A stretch of DNA of 64,000 nucleotides from Sinohyriopsis cumingii (lineage: Eukaryota > Mollusca > Bivalvia > Unionida > Unionidae): positions 158,849,053 through 158,913,052 of the forward strand of contig CM068825.1 of the NCBI GenBank assembly GCA_028554795.2, read 5' to 3'. The notes beneath the pieces were generated by a model. The model was not told the origin of the DNA. It saw nothing but the letters and a program-made list of their open reading frames with translations, and searched no databases. Below are positions 9,991 to 24,900 of the stretch, piece by piece. Both the position numbers and the translations under genes were made by a program. The first letter of the stretch is position 1, and each line of letters opens with the position of its first letter.

Positions 9991-12900
9991 CCAGACTGGA
10001 AAAGCTTGAAGTACTGGCTGTGGGAGAAAAAATATTCGGTATGAAACCAGTACTTGACATAAGCCAGGCCAATAAGAAATTGTTCAACTGTTTGTCAGTT
10101 TCTGTCCTTTAGCTTGGTACTTATGTAGTGATAAGAACAAGTACTTCTAAACTTCAACAAATGTCAAGAGTATGATCTAAGATTTATATAAGATGCATTT
10201 ACCAGTAATTACCATGAACTCTTACTTAAAAAATGCTAACCCAGAAAGTGCACATAATTCCAAATCGGTGCCTGTAAACACTTTTAAAATTTTGAATAAA
10301 ATTCCTGATGTTCAGTGATGTGCTGTGTTTTAAACACAATAAGTACAATTTTAGATATTCAGGTATCTTAGATGTTCCAAGAACTTCAATTCTTGGCACA
10401 TATCTTTTACATAAGCAACTGTATTCTGTGCAGTGAGTTACACATTCATTTTAGAAGGGATATAAATTTTAATTTATCTAGATCATTAATTTTATTGTGG
10501 GATCATATCCACCCCTACCTCAGTCCTTCCTAACTCTCCTGCCATGATGAAGAAAAGTAATATTTGTATCACTGTGTTACTGTTTTGTCTTATTTACCTG
10601 TGCCCAACCTTTTCATTCTTAAGACTAAATAATTATTTTGGGATGTTTCTGATTCAGACATGTGCTTCCTTTTCATTTAAGATACTAAGACATTTAACTG
10701 TTTATGTATTTTTTGATGGCTTAATTTGAATCTTAGCATGCTTCATATCCAAACATGTACTTTGTATTTCAGATGCCTATACACTGAATTCACTTTTAAA
10801 TACTGCTTGCTTGCTTAGATTTTAAGTTATATCTTCTGCAGTCTGTCAGATAATATAAGTATGTATTATGCTATACTTGTATGTCTTGTAAATCATGTTT
10901 ATTACAGGTCTTTTTTTTGTTCTATGCCATGTTAATAAAAGCTTGTTACTGTTTATGTTAAATTGTTTTGATCATGCTGACTCTAAATAAATCTAATCTT
11001 TTACAGTTTTCAGAATGTCTCCACCATTATGTTTTGTTGTTATTTTACAGCTTTCAAAATGTCTCCACCATTATGTGTTGTAGTTATTATACAGCTTTCA
11101 AAATGTCTCCACTATTATGTGTTGTAGTTATTATACAGCTTTCAAAATGTCTCCACTATTGTGTGTTGTAGTTATTATACAGCTTTCAAAATATCTCCAC
11201 CATTATGTGTTGTAGTTATTGTACAGCTTTCAAAATGTCTCCACTATTATGTGTTGTAGTTATTATACAGCTTTCAAAATTTCTCCACTATTATGTGTTG
11301 TAGTTATTTTACAGATTTCAAAATGTCTCCACTATTATGTGTTGTAGTTATTTTACAGATTTCAAAATGTCTCCACTATTATGTGTTGCAGTTATTGTAC
11401 AGCTTTCAAAATGTCTCCACTATTATGTGTTGTAGTTATTATACAGCTTTCAAAATTTCTCCACTATTATGTGTTGTAGTTATTATACAGCTTTCAAAAT
11501 GTCTCCACTATTATGTGTTGTAGTTATTTTACAGATTTCAAAATGTCTCCACTATTATGTGTTATAGTTATTTTACAGATTTCAAAATGTTTCCACTATT
11601 ATGTGTTATAGTTATTTTACAGATTTCAAAATGTCTCCACTATTATGTGTTATAGTTATTTTACAGATTTCAAAATGTCTCCACTATTATGTGTTGTAGT
11701 TATTTTACAGATTTCAAAATGTCTCCACTATTATGTGTTATAGTTATTTTACAGATTTCAAAATGTCTCCACTATTATGTGTTATAGTTATTTTACAGAT
11801 TTCAAAATGTCTCCACTATTATGTGTTATAGTTATTTTACAGATTTCAAAATGTCTCCACTATTATGTGTTATAGTTGTGCTAGCACATAGAGCTATCTT
11901 ACACAGGCTTCGTATCAAATTGTTTTTGAGGGGCACTGAAGTAGAATTATTAACATGGAATACATCACATGTTCATATAATTAACTGGGTTTACAAAATT
12001 TATGCATAATTTTGAAACAAAACATGAATTTTAAGTATAATTTATAGAGAAAGGATTGCCATTAAATTATGAATGCAGATTGTTTGATAGGTTAGTATAT
12101 TTTTCTTTATTCAGACAGGCAAAATCATATGTTGCTCAGAGTTTGTCTTATTTGCATCAGACATTCTGCCATAGTTTTATGACCCGTTAGGTGCAGTCTG
12201 TCTGACCTGTTAGGTCTTTCTGTCAACTTTGGAGTGAGGCGGTGACCAGTGGTGTACTAATTAAAGCACTTAGTCATATTGTAATCTACTATTTATATCT
12301 AATATACACACTAAGTTCTGTCCACCTCTCAAAATTCTACACTAATTTTTATCTACATTGTTTCTCATTATGTTTGTCCACTCAGAATATCTATCTATCA
12401 CTCCATTATGTCTGTTAGGTATCATTTCCCGTAACACCCCATCTTGTATATCTCTGTCTGTTTCTTATTTCCAGGTATATCTTTTCTCTGCTGCCCTTTT
12501 TTTTCTGCCCCCTCACTATATCTTGTATCTATCTGATATACACATATCAAAATCCCACACCCTTTCCCCACATACAGAATATGATTGGCTAATCATTACT
12601 AGATGAATGACAGCACCCGTCCCCTCAGATCATACCATAAATAAATGGTACTGAGACAGCAGGCATATGACCCAGTGATCCAGATTTGTCATGATGTTGA
12701 CCTGTTTACCTAGATAAAACTTTACTTTCTATTATGATTTCTTGCTCTCACACCCAACTTACATTAGTTTCTACGATGCTGACCTAGTTCTCTCAGACTT
12801 ATCATTGCTTCCCCCAGATCTATCCCTGAAATTCCTATATTTTCCAAACTCTCACACCTAACATATTACTAGTTAGAAACCTGATATTGGTGCTGCTATA

Positions 12901-15900
12901 TATTTTACTTTTACCAACACTAAAAATCCCTTTTTTTTAATATGTACTAAGAATCCCTTTCGTCATAGTTTTATGGTTTTTCAAAAGCATCACAGAGGAG
13001 ACATAATCAGAAGCTTCATAGATTAAAATGGCTTTATGCTTCAGGTTTCATATTACATGATTTGTCAAATATTCATTTATTTTGCTTATAATATTGTTTT
13101 CCTTATAGGATTCTTCCCATTCTTTAAATAAAATTGAGATGAAATACCTCTGAAGAAATTATATGTTGCAAGTAATATTTTTCCTTGCCACATAGATATA
13201 GTTCTGCTGTCTGTTTATTATGTTTTATGTTGACAAAATCAGGTCTTTTGATAATTTTTCAAATGCAGTTACCATTGCTTCACTAATAATAATAATAATA
13301 ATAATAACAATAATAACATCTTTATTTAAAGAGTTTTGCTAGATATCTGACAGTATGCAATGTAGACCAATTAGTTGTAGATTACATCACTCATAACACA
13401 CCCTGACCTAATTTTATTTCATTTTCAGGTTCTAGAAGCAGAGAAGAGGATAAATAACAGATTTTTAGATGACAATGACCTTGAAAAGCTGCTAGAAGAA
13501 GGCTCAAATGGACAGGGAAAAGACTGCCATCCACCCAGGGAAACAATTATTGGTTACCCATCTCACCCACTGTACAGGGAAATAGGAAATATGTTTCAAA
13601 TATGGATGGAGACAAAGTAAATCATTGATTGTGCAAATAAATTACTTACATACAGGAGGAAGGCAAATGTTTACATATGACTTCTCATATATATTTTTCA
13701 TGATGATTTCTGTATTAATTTCTGACATACTTAAGTAAAAGCAAATCTAATGATTTCAATATTAAGAAATCGTTTTCTATGCAATCAAGTGGCTGATCTG
13801 TTGAACACTTCAAGTGGCTGATATGTTGAACACTTCAAGTGGCTGATCTGTTGAACACTTCAAGTGGCTGATCTGTTGAACACTTCAAGTGGCTGATCTG
13901 TTGAACACTTCAAGAGCTTACTTGAATCTTTCATTAGAACTTCATCTGCAGTCTATTTTGACAAGCTGGATTGCCCACCTAGAGTGATATCTGACAGCAT
14001 TAAAGTGTGTGTCTGTGTGTGTGTGTGTGTTTCCCTGTGTGTGTGTGTATTTTAACTTAGCATTAACAATTTTTCAGTCATATTGCTACGATGTCTGCAG
14101 TGTGGCAGTTTATAGTGATGTCTAGCAAGGGAGCATCATGCCGCAGACATGTAGCATCATGTCCCACCAAGTCACATTATCCTGACACCAGGCCAACCAG
14201 TCCTAACACTAGCCTCTTAATGCTGAGCACCAAGCAAAGCAGTCTTTGGTATGACTCAGCCAGGGTTCAAATCTGTGACCCCCCACATCTGTGGTGGACG
14301 CTCTAACCACTTAGGCCACCAGAGTGGTCATGACAGCATTAATAAAATCAGATTGGAGGTCAGATGTCATTTTCATTACCTGGCAATGATGTAAAACAGA
14401 TGACGGCATTAATAAAATCAGATTGGAGATCAGATGTCATTTTCATTGCCTGGCAGTGATGTAAAAAAAATGACTTTGTAGAAAATGAAATATTATACTT
14501 TGTAGTTGAAGATATATTCCAGTGACTTCTTACTATAAGTTCAGCTCAGTTCTTTTATTTACTCCTAAACATATACTGCCATTTTGCACTATAAATCCTT
14601 TCATCATTAAATGGTTCCTGTCATCAGGAGATTATAGTCAAGGATCCAATTGCTTTAAGTGGTAGTAAAATTATATGTATCACATACTTCATTATAAGGC
14701 AGTCTCACTGTAAGATGACATACTTTATGGCACACTTTGGATTGCATTATAATGAGGGAATACAGTATGACATCTACTTTATTTTATAAAATATTCTCAC
14801 TATAAGGTGTTATAGGTTGTAGCTGTCATGGACAGTATTATTATGAGGGAGTAATGTACATACATGGCTAATGTGGGTATGTGAGAAAGCTTGCCAGTAG
14901 CTTCTTGTGGGTCTGTGGTTCTCTCCGGGGGTTTTCCAGGTTTTTCCTCCACCATTAATACTGGCTGCCATGTATAGCCTATCGTGTGCTGAAAAATGGC
15001 ATTAAACCCTACAACAATAACAACACCTATACATATAATATACTTCATTATTAGATAGTCTCATTATGAGGTAGGATACTTTATGACCCCCTTTGGATTG
15101 CATTATAATAAGGGAATTCTGTATTAATCATAATATACTTAATTTAAAGGCAGTTTTTTTGATGGGTGGTATTCTCAATGATTCACATGGGCAGCATGAT
15201 AATGAAGGAGTACTAAATCATTTACTTCATTATCAGACTGTCTCAGTATAATGCAGTATAATCAGTGTCTCTCATTGACTGCATTATAATGAGGGAGTAC
15301 TGTATCATCTATTTCATTAATAGGTAGTCTCACTATAAGGTAATTCTGTGACTCTCAGGGACAGTGTTATGATGAGATGGTATTGTGTCATGTACTTCAG
15401 TTTTAATGTTTTCAGTTTGAGTTACTTGAGCACATGATAAAATGTTTATTGCAATAATGTAATGACCAAGGTAAATTTGATAGTAGTGCAGACATCAAAG
15501 TTAAGATGACAAAACTGCCATAGCAAATATCATTTCTTCATTTATTTGACAGTGCTACATACTAAAGTTTTCCTTTGATACTTTAAAATTGTGTCCTTTT
15601 CTCTTGGGATCCTAACTGTAACACTGAACTTTTGTGTAAAATAAGTTTTGAAGAAATTATGCAGTAATATATTGTGTTCAGAACAGTAGTTATATTGTAA
15701 TCAAACAAAATAATGTAAAAAAGTCATTAATATTAAAAAAATCATGAAACATCCATTTCCAACATCAAACATTACCAGTGCTTAGCTAGACAGATAGTGT
15801 AGTCCTCATTGCCCTCAAGTCTGCCCTGATTGCCTTTATATGGCTTCCACTCTGGTTTTATTGCCTTTATATGGCCTCCCCTCTGCCTTCATTGCCTTTT

Positions 15901-18900
15901 TTTCGCCTCCCCTCTGCCTTCATTGCCTTTTATTTGGCCTTCTACTTTACCGATATTGCCTTTATATGGCCTTCCATTCTGCCATTATTGCCTTTATATG
16001 GCCTCCCCTCTGCCTTCATTGCCTTTATTTGGCCTTCCACTCTGTCCATATTGCCTTTAAAAGGCCTTCTACTCTGTATAGCCTTTATATAGCCCACTAC
16101 TTTACCCGTATTGTCTTTATATTGCCTTTTCTCTGCCTTCATTGCCTTTATATGGCCTCCCCTCTGCCTTCATTGCCTTTATATGGCCTCTCCTTTGCCT
16201 TCATTGCCTTTATATGGCTTTGTACTCTGCAGATATTGCCGTTATATGGCCATCCACTTTGCCCATATTGCCTTTATATGGTCTTCCACTCTGCCCTTAT
16301 TTTCTTTATAAGACCCTCCACATTGCCCATATTGCCTTTATATGACCTCCCCTCTGCCCCTATCGCCTTTATATGACCTCCCCTCTGCCCCAGTTGCCTT
16401 GATATGACCCATCTCTCTGCCTTCATTGCCGTTATATGGCCCTTCCCTCTGCCTTTCTTCATGCTTCTAATGCAAAAACAAATTATATTTTTCTATTTAT
16501 TTCCATATTTTTTTTGTTATGTAAAGTAGGATGAATATGTTTGTGTCTGTTTCTAAATCCAAAAAATGAAAATTTAAAATGTTTCAGTTTTGTCAACTCC
16601 ATTTATGGTAAGAAAATGCCATTTATTCCAAAAAAGTGCCTTCTCCTTCAGTAAAAGTGCTCCTACTTCTGAAGGCACCCCTCATGCTCTTCCATATGTA
16701 ACAGTTTATAGCTTGTGCACTGATCACAGTGGCTGCTGTTTTGAGTATAAAATTATGAATTACAAATTTAAAACCAATTTTTTACAATTCTTCTTAAAAG
16801 GTTGCAAACAAGAGGAAACCTAGACAACACATGATAAATGATTTCAGTTGATATTAAGATTTTCACAATAAAAGGATATTTCAGCAACTTTATGGAACTC
16901 TCTTTGCATGGTTTGATTTGTTACAACCCCAAACTTTTGATATGTATTTCAGTACAGAAGCTGCAAGAAACATTAAAAAGTTTAAATTTGTATTAAATTT
17001 AGGACAGCAAGATTAAAATGAGAATGCTCAAAAATGTCCTGCAATTTGCCTACAAGGATTGAAGGGTTCTGAAAATATGTTCTTACTAGATAAAGTAGTA
17101 AACTCGTCATATTTTGCCACTCCTTTAAAATATCGGAATCTTTGTTTCTCCACGTTTACAGTTATACCCCTCTTGCTGTATTAATCAATAACTTTATCAA
17201 GCGATGGTTGTAATTATTCCTTAGATTTAACTCATAGTACAATATAATAGAGATGCACTAATTAAGCAAAGCCTATATTACTGATTGGTTCTGTGTAAAC
17301 ATCATGTACAGTTATATATCTATAAAGCTACTTTGCCGAAAAAATGATTACTGGATTGTCAAACATGGTCATCTTTAGTGAAACAATATATTTCTTATCA
17401 CTGATTCAATACTGTATGTACTTACTTATAAGTCGAGTCAAACTGCAAACAACAAAGTTCCTGATCTACTGAGCATAATGCGCTTGCAGATCAGGGTCTT
17501 TTTGGTTTATTCTACTGATTACTCCTAACAAACTGCACAGAACTAGACATGTAAAATTATGTGATGGCAGATCTGGGTATTGCAGTTTGCAGTTGGACTC
17601 GACTTATAAGTGAGTATATATGGTATTTATTATAATTATTATTATTATTATTATTATTTGCAGATATTGTCCAATACTAGATTTGCCATCATATGACCTG
17701 TTGGATGAGAAAGAATATGTGGAATCAAGGTATTAGAATTTTAAAACTTATTGTAGTATTTGGTGAAGTGGAATATCTAATGAAGCTGTCTCTTTGTCCA
17801 TCAATCTATCTGTCTTTTCACAATTTCATGTATTTACATAAATGAGTATTTATTTGGTTTGTTAATTTTCCAACACATACAGATAAAGTAGGTCTCAATT
17901 TTAAACAGTATGAATCCCATTTTATTTGATTATCAGTCTCTCACAACCTGTTAGTACTTTGTTTTAGTTTGAAACTGTAAGTGAACCAGTAGGCCTAACG
18001 GGAAATAATGGCAGACTTCTCTAAGTCTGGGATGTACCAATTTATTAGATTGTCTGTTTCTTAAATCATCGGGCAAATATATTCAGAAAAAATATACAAA
18101 TCATTGAAACCAAAGCCTAGGTATTATTTTATTAAAGATTTAACTTTAAAATGCAAATTATGTAGGTCAGAAAATTATGGGACAATGCTATGTTGTGGAA
18201 TTCACGAGATGCACTTTAAGGTCTAAGCTGTTTTCTGACTTGACATGTATTTGCAAAAATACGGGAAAAAACAGCAAATCAGATGCTATTTATTTGCCTA
18301 GAATTACTACAAGTACATATACAAATAAATAAACTATAAATTTGCGATCCTGTCAATGGACTGTTGTAATGAAGCTATATTATAGTGAGTGATTACATTA
18401 TGAAAACCTCTCCATCAGAAAATAGATTCATTCACGTCTGTGTTGATTCTGTAGGAAAGAAGGGACTGCAACTTTTGATGGTGGGACTCCTATTTTTACC
18501 TAAATAGGAGTCCTGGACTCTAGTCTTAAAATCATGGCGAGATCTCTGTAAAGTATATGTACCACTAAAGTTAATACATATGCCCTTTTACAGGTAATTT
18601 TGTGTAGCTCTGTACTAAGAATTCATAATGAGAATGTCATACATGCTACATCTGTATATATTATTTGCTCTATTTCGGTTTACAGGTTTAGACCATGGGC
18701 AAGTTGCCAATGTAAGAATACAGGTCAGACTTGCACATTGTGGACAGAAAGTCAATTGGCTGATGTACTGGAGATACTAAAGTGAAAGGCATCTTGTGGG
18801 ATGAATACATCATCAATACACATGCTGCCATCTTGGTGGAGGATGATTTGTTTCTCAGCAGGTATCACACTCAGCATGACTCATCATAGTCAGTGACAGC

Positions 18901-21900
18901 TCTGGCTCCTCTCATATCTGTATCAAGATAAACCTTTCTTGGCGGAACTAGTAGGCCCATATTACCTACCACTGAGGTAGCTCAGGCTCTACAAACCACC
19001 TTAGTTACTGTCTCACATGTTGAATATATGAACTGGCTATGTGGATCAAATATCCTCTATCCCATCACAACTTAATAAACTGGACAATATAATGCCAACT
19101 ATGATGGCCTGTTCTGCCATGCCTGAACTCTCTCATACGCCTCTGAAAGCATTGGGTCAGCATCACAGGTTGAGTTGCTGACCTGGAGAGCATTACGGAG
19201 ACATAGCAGGCATGGGAATGGCAAAGCCTTTATCAGTAAGCACATTAGATGCCATCTTGTATGTTGCAAGTAGAGACCAGTTTGTAGATTACATATCCCA
19301 TAATAAGGAATTTGACAAGGTTACAAAGGTTACAGACACTACCTTCCATATCAGATTGCACTAGGTCAACACCTAAGGTCTTGCCTATCAAGTGGAATGA
19401 TGAGCCCAACTACACTGTTCAGTATTTCATATAGTGTCACGTTTTACCCAGCTTGCTCCATGGCAAGTTGTGCCACTGTTAATAAAGATTCTTCTGAGGG
19501 GAAATAGTCATGGAGAGTCAATGCAAGCTCAAAGTCATGGTTCTCAAAAATCAATGTGGATAAAACCAGAGAGAAGGGCATCATTCCACCCCAATTTCTC
19601 ACCATGCCATCAAATACAAATTACTCGTGGTCAATACCAAACCCAATCTAGCTTTCAAATATGCCTGAGGGGACTACTTATAGTGATCTAATGCCACATA
19701 TTTCATCCCTGCATCATACACAGACTCTCACTTGGAAAATAAATTGATTTGCTGTAGACGTACTGTATAGTAGTACCACAATGGTTCCATGCCACTCTCT
19801 GGCCAGTTATTGCCTTTTTGCCCACTTGTTATTCCAGACCCAGTGCAGTCAATAGCCATTATAAGCCCCAAATAAGACAACAGTGGCTTTGTTTCATCAA
19901 GACTGACCTTTGCCATCTGATTGGGATCAGATACGGTCATCACATATTATGATACAGCCTTTTCTTGTACTTAGGGGTATGGGTGACAGCAATCCAGTAT
20001 CCTATATCCTTCCTGGCACCATGACATGGGCTTTTGCATTGCAGTCACATGGTCTTTAGCAAGTATTGGATCCATATGGTCATTGTAAGTGCCAATCGTT
20101 TCAAAGCTAGCTTTAGTCATTGCTAGAATCATATTTCATCCTGGCAGTATAACTCCCCAGGAACATGTGTTGATATTATTTTGATGGGGGCTTCAAATTT
20201 TACAAAGAACCATCTCTCCGCCTAAGAATCCATCACCTATGGGGTTTGCTCAGTGTGACAGCAGGCATCATTGTTCTTGGTTGCCTATTTATGAGGCCAT
20301 TTCAAATGATACTGCTATATTAAAATCAGCCAAAACTTTGCTTTCTTGGATCAAACATCATCAGAGGAATGGGATAACTTAAGTTGGCTTCCATCAGGTG
20401 GTCTCTGGTAGGTACAACCCTTGAGTTGTCAGTTTGTATGTATGCATGCACAGCATGCTGGGGTGCACATCTCTTATGGAGGCCAGTAAACAGTGGTTCA
20501 TTCCGGATCATCTGTTGCATATCGGTACCCTAGAGATAAAACCATACAGAAAGCATTTCATTGCAATCAGGAGAATCTGCATGCAATGGGAATTCTCATT
20601 CTGACCCACAACTCTTCTGTGGTTAATTATCTCAGAAGGCAAGGTGGAACAAAGTCCACAGACCTTTGCATTCTTCTTTGGTAATTTCTAATCTGGTGCC
20701 TTTGACAACAAATCCATAGACAAGTTCTTCATATTCCAGGCTGACTAAAGTTATTAGCAGATTTACTTTGCCTGAAGAAACAACTAATGCAAGCAGAATG
20801 GTTAGTTCATCCCTCGGTTTTCACTCACATATGAGCCTCCTAGAACCATCGACTGGCGGATCTATTAGTGATGCAAACTATTAACCTTCATCTCACTAGC
20901 CCCAGATCAAAAGAACTGCACAGTCACTGCTCTTTCCATTGATTGGAATCGCTTGGATACCTATGCTTACCCGCTGGTTTTCAAAAGTGATGCAGAAAGC
21001 AAGGAAATCTGAGTGTTGCCTAATCCTGATTGTGCCATCCAAGTAGGAAAAAATCGTGGATCAATGACTTCATCAATCTAGTATCAAATAAATCCCCAAG
21101 AAATAGAGATATTTCCTGATTTGCTCAAGCAACCATGATGGTGGGCATTCCATCTCAACGTAGAGTTGATGAACTGCATAAATTATCTGGATCATTTTAA
21201 GCAAGCCCTCAAGAACAAACAGTTCTCTCAATTGGAGACAATTGTTCAAGCAAGACAGCCCTCTACTTTCAAGTGTACAGTGGAAATGGAGAAATTTCAT
21301 ACAGTGGTGTGAGCACAAACACATTGCTCTGCTGAACACATCAATCTCTCAAATAGCTAAAATCCTACTGTAGTCTTTTGATGAGAAACAGTTAGCACCA
21401 ATCACAATCAGATGCTACTGCTCCACATTCTACAACATGCTGCAGTATCATAGAAGAGAGAGTGTCCGACAAAACAAAGACCTATCTGATCTGCTGTTCA
21501 CATGTTGAAAGGCTTTGGTTCTGAACTCAAGCTTTCATTGTCAAGAACAGGCTTAAGTATATCAGGAATCAGTCTTTTGCAGTGAAATCCCTATCTACTC
21601 TGGACACTTCATCTCAAGGTCATAGACAGGACCCAGTGCAAGCTCTGAAGTGGTATTTGAAACAGAAAGAGGGAAAGGATGACATATCATGCACTTTCAT
21701 CCTGGGTAAAATGTTATTGACGTTTGGGAAATAACCCAGGTAAAATGAATTTGTTATGCAGTATGTGTGTGTGTGTGTGTATATATATATATACCCACAC
21801 ACACATAGAGACAGGTAAACATTCTTATTAATTTCAAAGACCTTTTTACATGTTTGGATTCTGATGAAAGAGATTTAACACCTTTAAGAAGTTAGAAGCA

Positions 21901-24900
21901 GTTAGAACATTTGAAAGATGTGTGTTCAGTACCATTTGAATGTTGCAGGGCTGCAATCTTGTCTAGCATCTCTCCTCTTCTTGAGGGCCTTGAGACATTG
22001 CATGAGATATGGAGTGAAGATGAGATAAAGTTCAGAGTCAGAGAAGTTATGCAGGTACGCTATATTCCTTGATGGTGGGAAGAAATTTGCATTTCAAATA
22101 AACTGATGTTATTATTGGATATTTTACAAATTAATTAAAATGAGATGAATTTTGAAATTTTTGGAAAGTAGATTTTTTTATTTTGTAATTTATTTCCATG
22201 GTTTTCATAATGGTTTTATATATAGAAATGAAAAACATGCTAAAACATTTATAATGTTGAAAAAGATTGAATGCAGAAACTTGTATACAAATGTTTTCAA
22301 CACTTGTAAAATATATGCCTGTATTTGTATGATGTATGATTTTGTTATTTTGATGTGTAACATTCAGAATGGGGGAGAGTCAGTTTTGAGAAGTCATGGT
22401 TTGCCTCACTTAAAATAGCCTGTAAAACCAGCATGAATGAGACTCCACTAAGTGTAATGATCCAGAGTGAGATCTTCCCATAAATCAGGGTCAGTTCAAA
22501 GTCTGTAACACCAGTATGGATGAGACTCTGCTAAGTGTAATGATCCAGAGTAGATCTTCCCATAACTCAGGGTCAGTTCAAAGTCTTTAACACTAGTATG
22601 GATGAGATTCCACTAAGTGTAATGATCCAGAGTGAGATCTTCCCATAACTCAGGGTCAGTTCAAAGTCTGTAAAACCAGTATCGATGAGACTCCACTAAG
22701 TATAATGATCCAGAGTGAGATCTTCCTATAACTCAGGGTCAGTTCAGACTCAGCAACACCAGCATGGATGAGACTCCACTAAGTGTAATGATCCAGAATG
22801 AGATCTTCCCATAACTCAGGGTCAGTTCAAAGTCTGTAACACCAGTATGGATGAGACTGCACTAAGTGTAATGATCCAGAGTGAGATCTTCCTATAACTC
22901 AGGGTCAGTTCAGAGTCTGTAACACCAGCATGGATGAGACTCCACTAAGTGTAATGATCCAGAGTGAGATCTTCCCATAACTCAGGGTCAGTTCAGAGTC
23001 TGTAACACCAATATGGATGAGACTCAACTAAGATCTCACTCTGGATCATTACACTTAGCGAAGTCTGATCCATACTGGTGTTACAGACTTTAAACTGACC
23101 CTGAGTTATAGGAAGATCTCACTCTGGATCATTACACTTAGTTGAGTCTCATCCATACTGGTGTTAAAGACTTATAGCAGCACAGTGTAAAATTTGCCAA
23201 GATAAGGAAGGACAACTTACCAGCTATCTTTTTCATGCATGCTGTAATTCTGGCATATAATATATAGATTACACTTTTTACACCAAATTATGTTCTCTTT
23301 TTGCCACTTATAATAGCAATAATTATGCATATACCTCTTGAGGGCTTGGCTTGTATGGAACTAGGGTTTCTGTCAATCTTACAACATGTCATCACTGCCA
23401 GGGAATTAGGGTTTCTATAAATGGTACAACATGTAATCACAGCCAGGGAACTAGAGTTCCTATAATGATACAGTATGTAATCTCTTCTAGGGAATTAGGG
23501 TTTCTGTATATGGTATAAAATGTAATCACTGCCAGGGAACTCTTTCTTTGCTTCTTTCAAGTTTGGGAGTTTCATAGGCACAGATGGACCTCAAGCAAAA
23601 AGTTATTTTCTAAAAGACAGAGGGAAAAGTAAATTTTAAAAAAACATCGTCAAATTGAAGTATGTATTTTTGAGATTATTTTTTTTACAAACTGGATTAT
23701 CATGACCTCTGAACTCACGTGCAGGGCAACATAGAGATAGTTTCAAGTTTGTATTCAGATTTAAGGTAAATGGATGTGGGTAGGTTAGCAGTTGTGTATG
23801 GCATTGTCCAAAACAATATCTGGACAAATGTCCAATTATAGTGCATTGATATATGCATGCTTTAACCCATTTCATCCTGTTTACCAATTTCAACTGCAGT
23901 GCCTGATTCCTGAGATGCAATTCTAAATACATTGTTGTAAAACGAAGCATCATAGAGCAGCGGGGGGGGGGGGGATTTTTTATATGCTCCTGTTCAGCGT
24001 AACAGTTTGTTTCATCAACAAGTTTCTTCGAGATTAAATCATCCTAAAGTAACTCAGAGTAATGTTGTGCATCGGCTTCTTCTGGGTGTTAAACAGTTGT
24101 CCCTTCAATCAATTTAAATAATGACTAGAACCGAGGTGAAAAATCATCCCGGACCTGTTCCTCTTGAAAGCCTTCAAAGTCAGCTTCATTCTATGAATCA
24201 CTGTCAAAAAGTGCATGAAGCCATGTATCATCTATTTCATCAACTTGATTCAATTCTAACCCATCTTTTAAGTCAATATTTTCATCAGAAAAATCTAAAT
24301 CAACTTCAGTATTGCTAGATGTGATCCATCATTTTATCGATCAGTTTTCACGATAACAATTTCTTTTCCAACCACATTTCTTTAAATTTCACTGTGCATG
24401 CATGCTTTAACCATTTCCTGTGTTGGTGAAGAAGTACACAAATATTTGTGATGTATAACACATTTCTAGAGACACTATGCACAGATGTAGTTGAATTTAC
24501 CCTAGTCGTATTCAGGATAAAATGGGATCCTATGACCACAGGCGTATTCAGGATAGAATGAGGTATTACTACCGTAGTCTTATTCAGGATAACCTGCATG
24601 TCAAGACCACATGTACATATTGGCCTCCTTGTTGGTCCCATTGACGGTCACGTTATGCAGGTTTGACTATACAGCCCAAATAGATGTATCAATTCTCACA
24701 TTCTTTTATGTGTATGACCCTGTTTTCTATATAGCCCAAATAGATGTGTCGATTCTCACATTCTTTTATGTGTATGACCCAGTTTTCTATATAGCCCAAA
24801 TAGATGTGTCGATTCTCACATTCTTTTATGTGTATGACCCTGTTTTCTATATAGCCCAGATAGATGTATTAATTCTCACATTCTTATATGTGTATGACCA

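Larger units (their letters stand above)
9191..13428 (+). other. Intron 1 of the host gene
   Basis: Holds a decayed non-LTR retrotransposon (about 9360-10480), an (AT)n run, a 44-bp minisatellite (11004-11878) and an (AAT)n run near 13284. The remainder shows no gene. Confidence 0.75.
13617..17663 (+). other. Intron 2 of the host gene
   Basis: Holds a 25-bp array (13787-13911), a SINE on the - strand (14004-14330), a 70-bp duplication (14328-14470), a degenerate 90-bp array with a nested SINE (14670-15405), a 31-bp minisatellite (15806-16458) and a MITE (17412-17623). 16460-17400 shows nothing recognisable. Confidence 0.75.

Noticed and set aside
11004-11878. CRISPR-like regular array
   Set aside because: Units are contiguous without spacers and the setting is a eukaryotic intron; simple minisatellite.
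15830-16376. Several frames of 60-178 codons rich in Leu, Pro and Tyr
   Set aside because: Overlapping phases of the 31-bp minisatellite.
23962-23974. Run of G as a regulatory G-quadruplex
   Set aside because: Single homopolymer run of 13 G, no set of four tracts.
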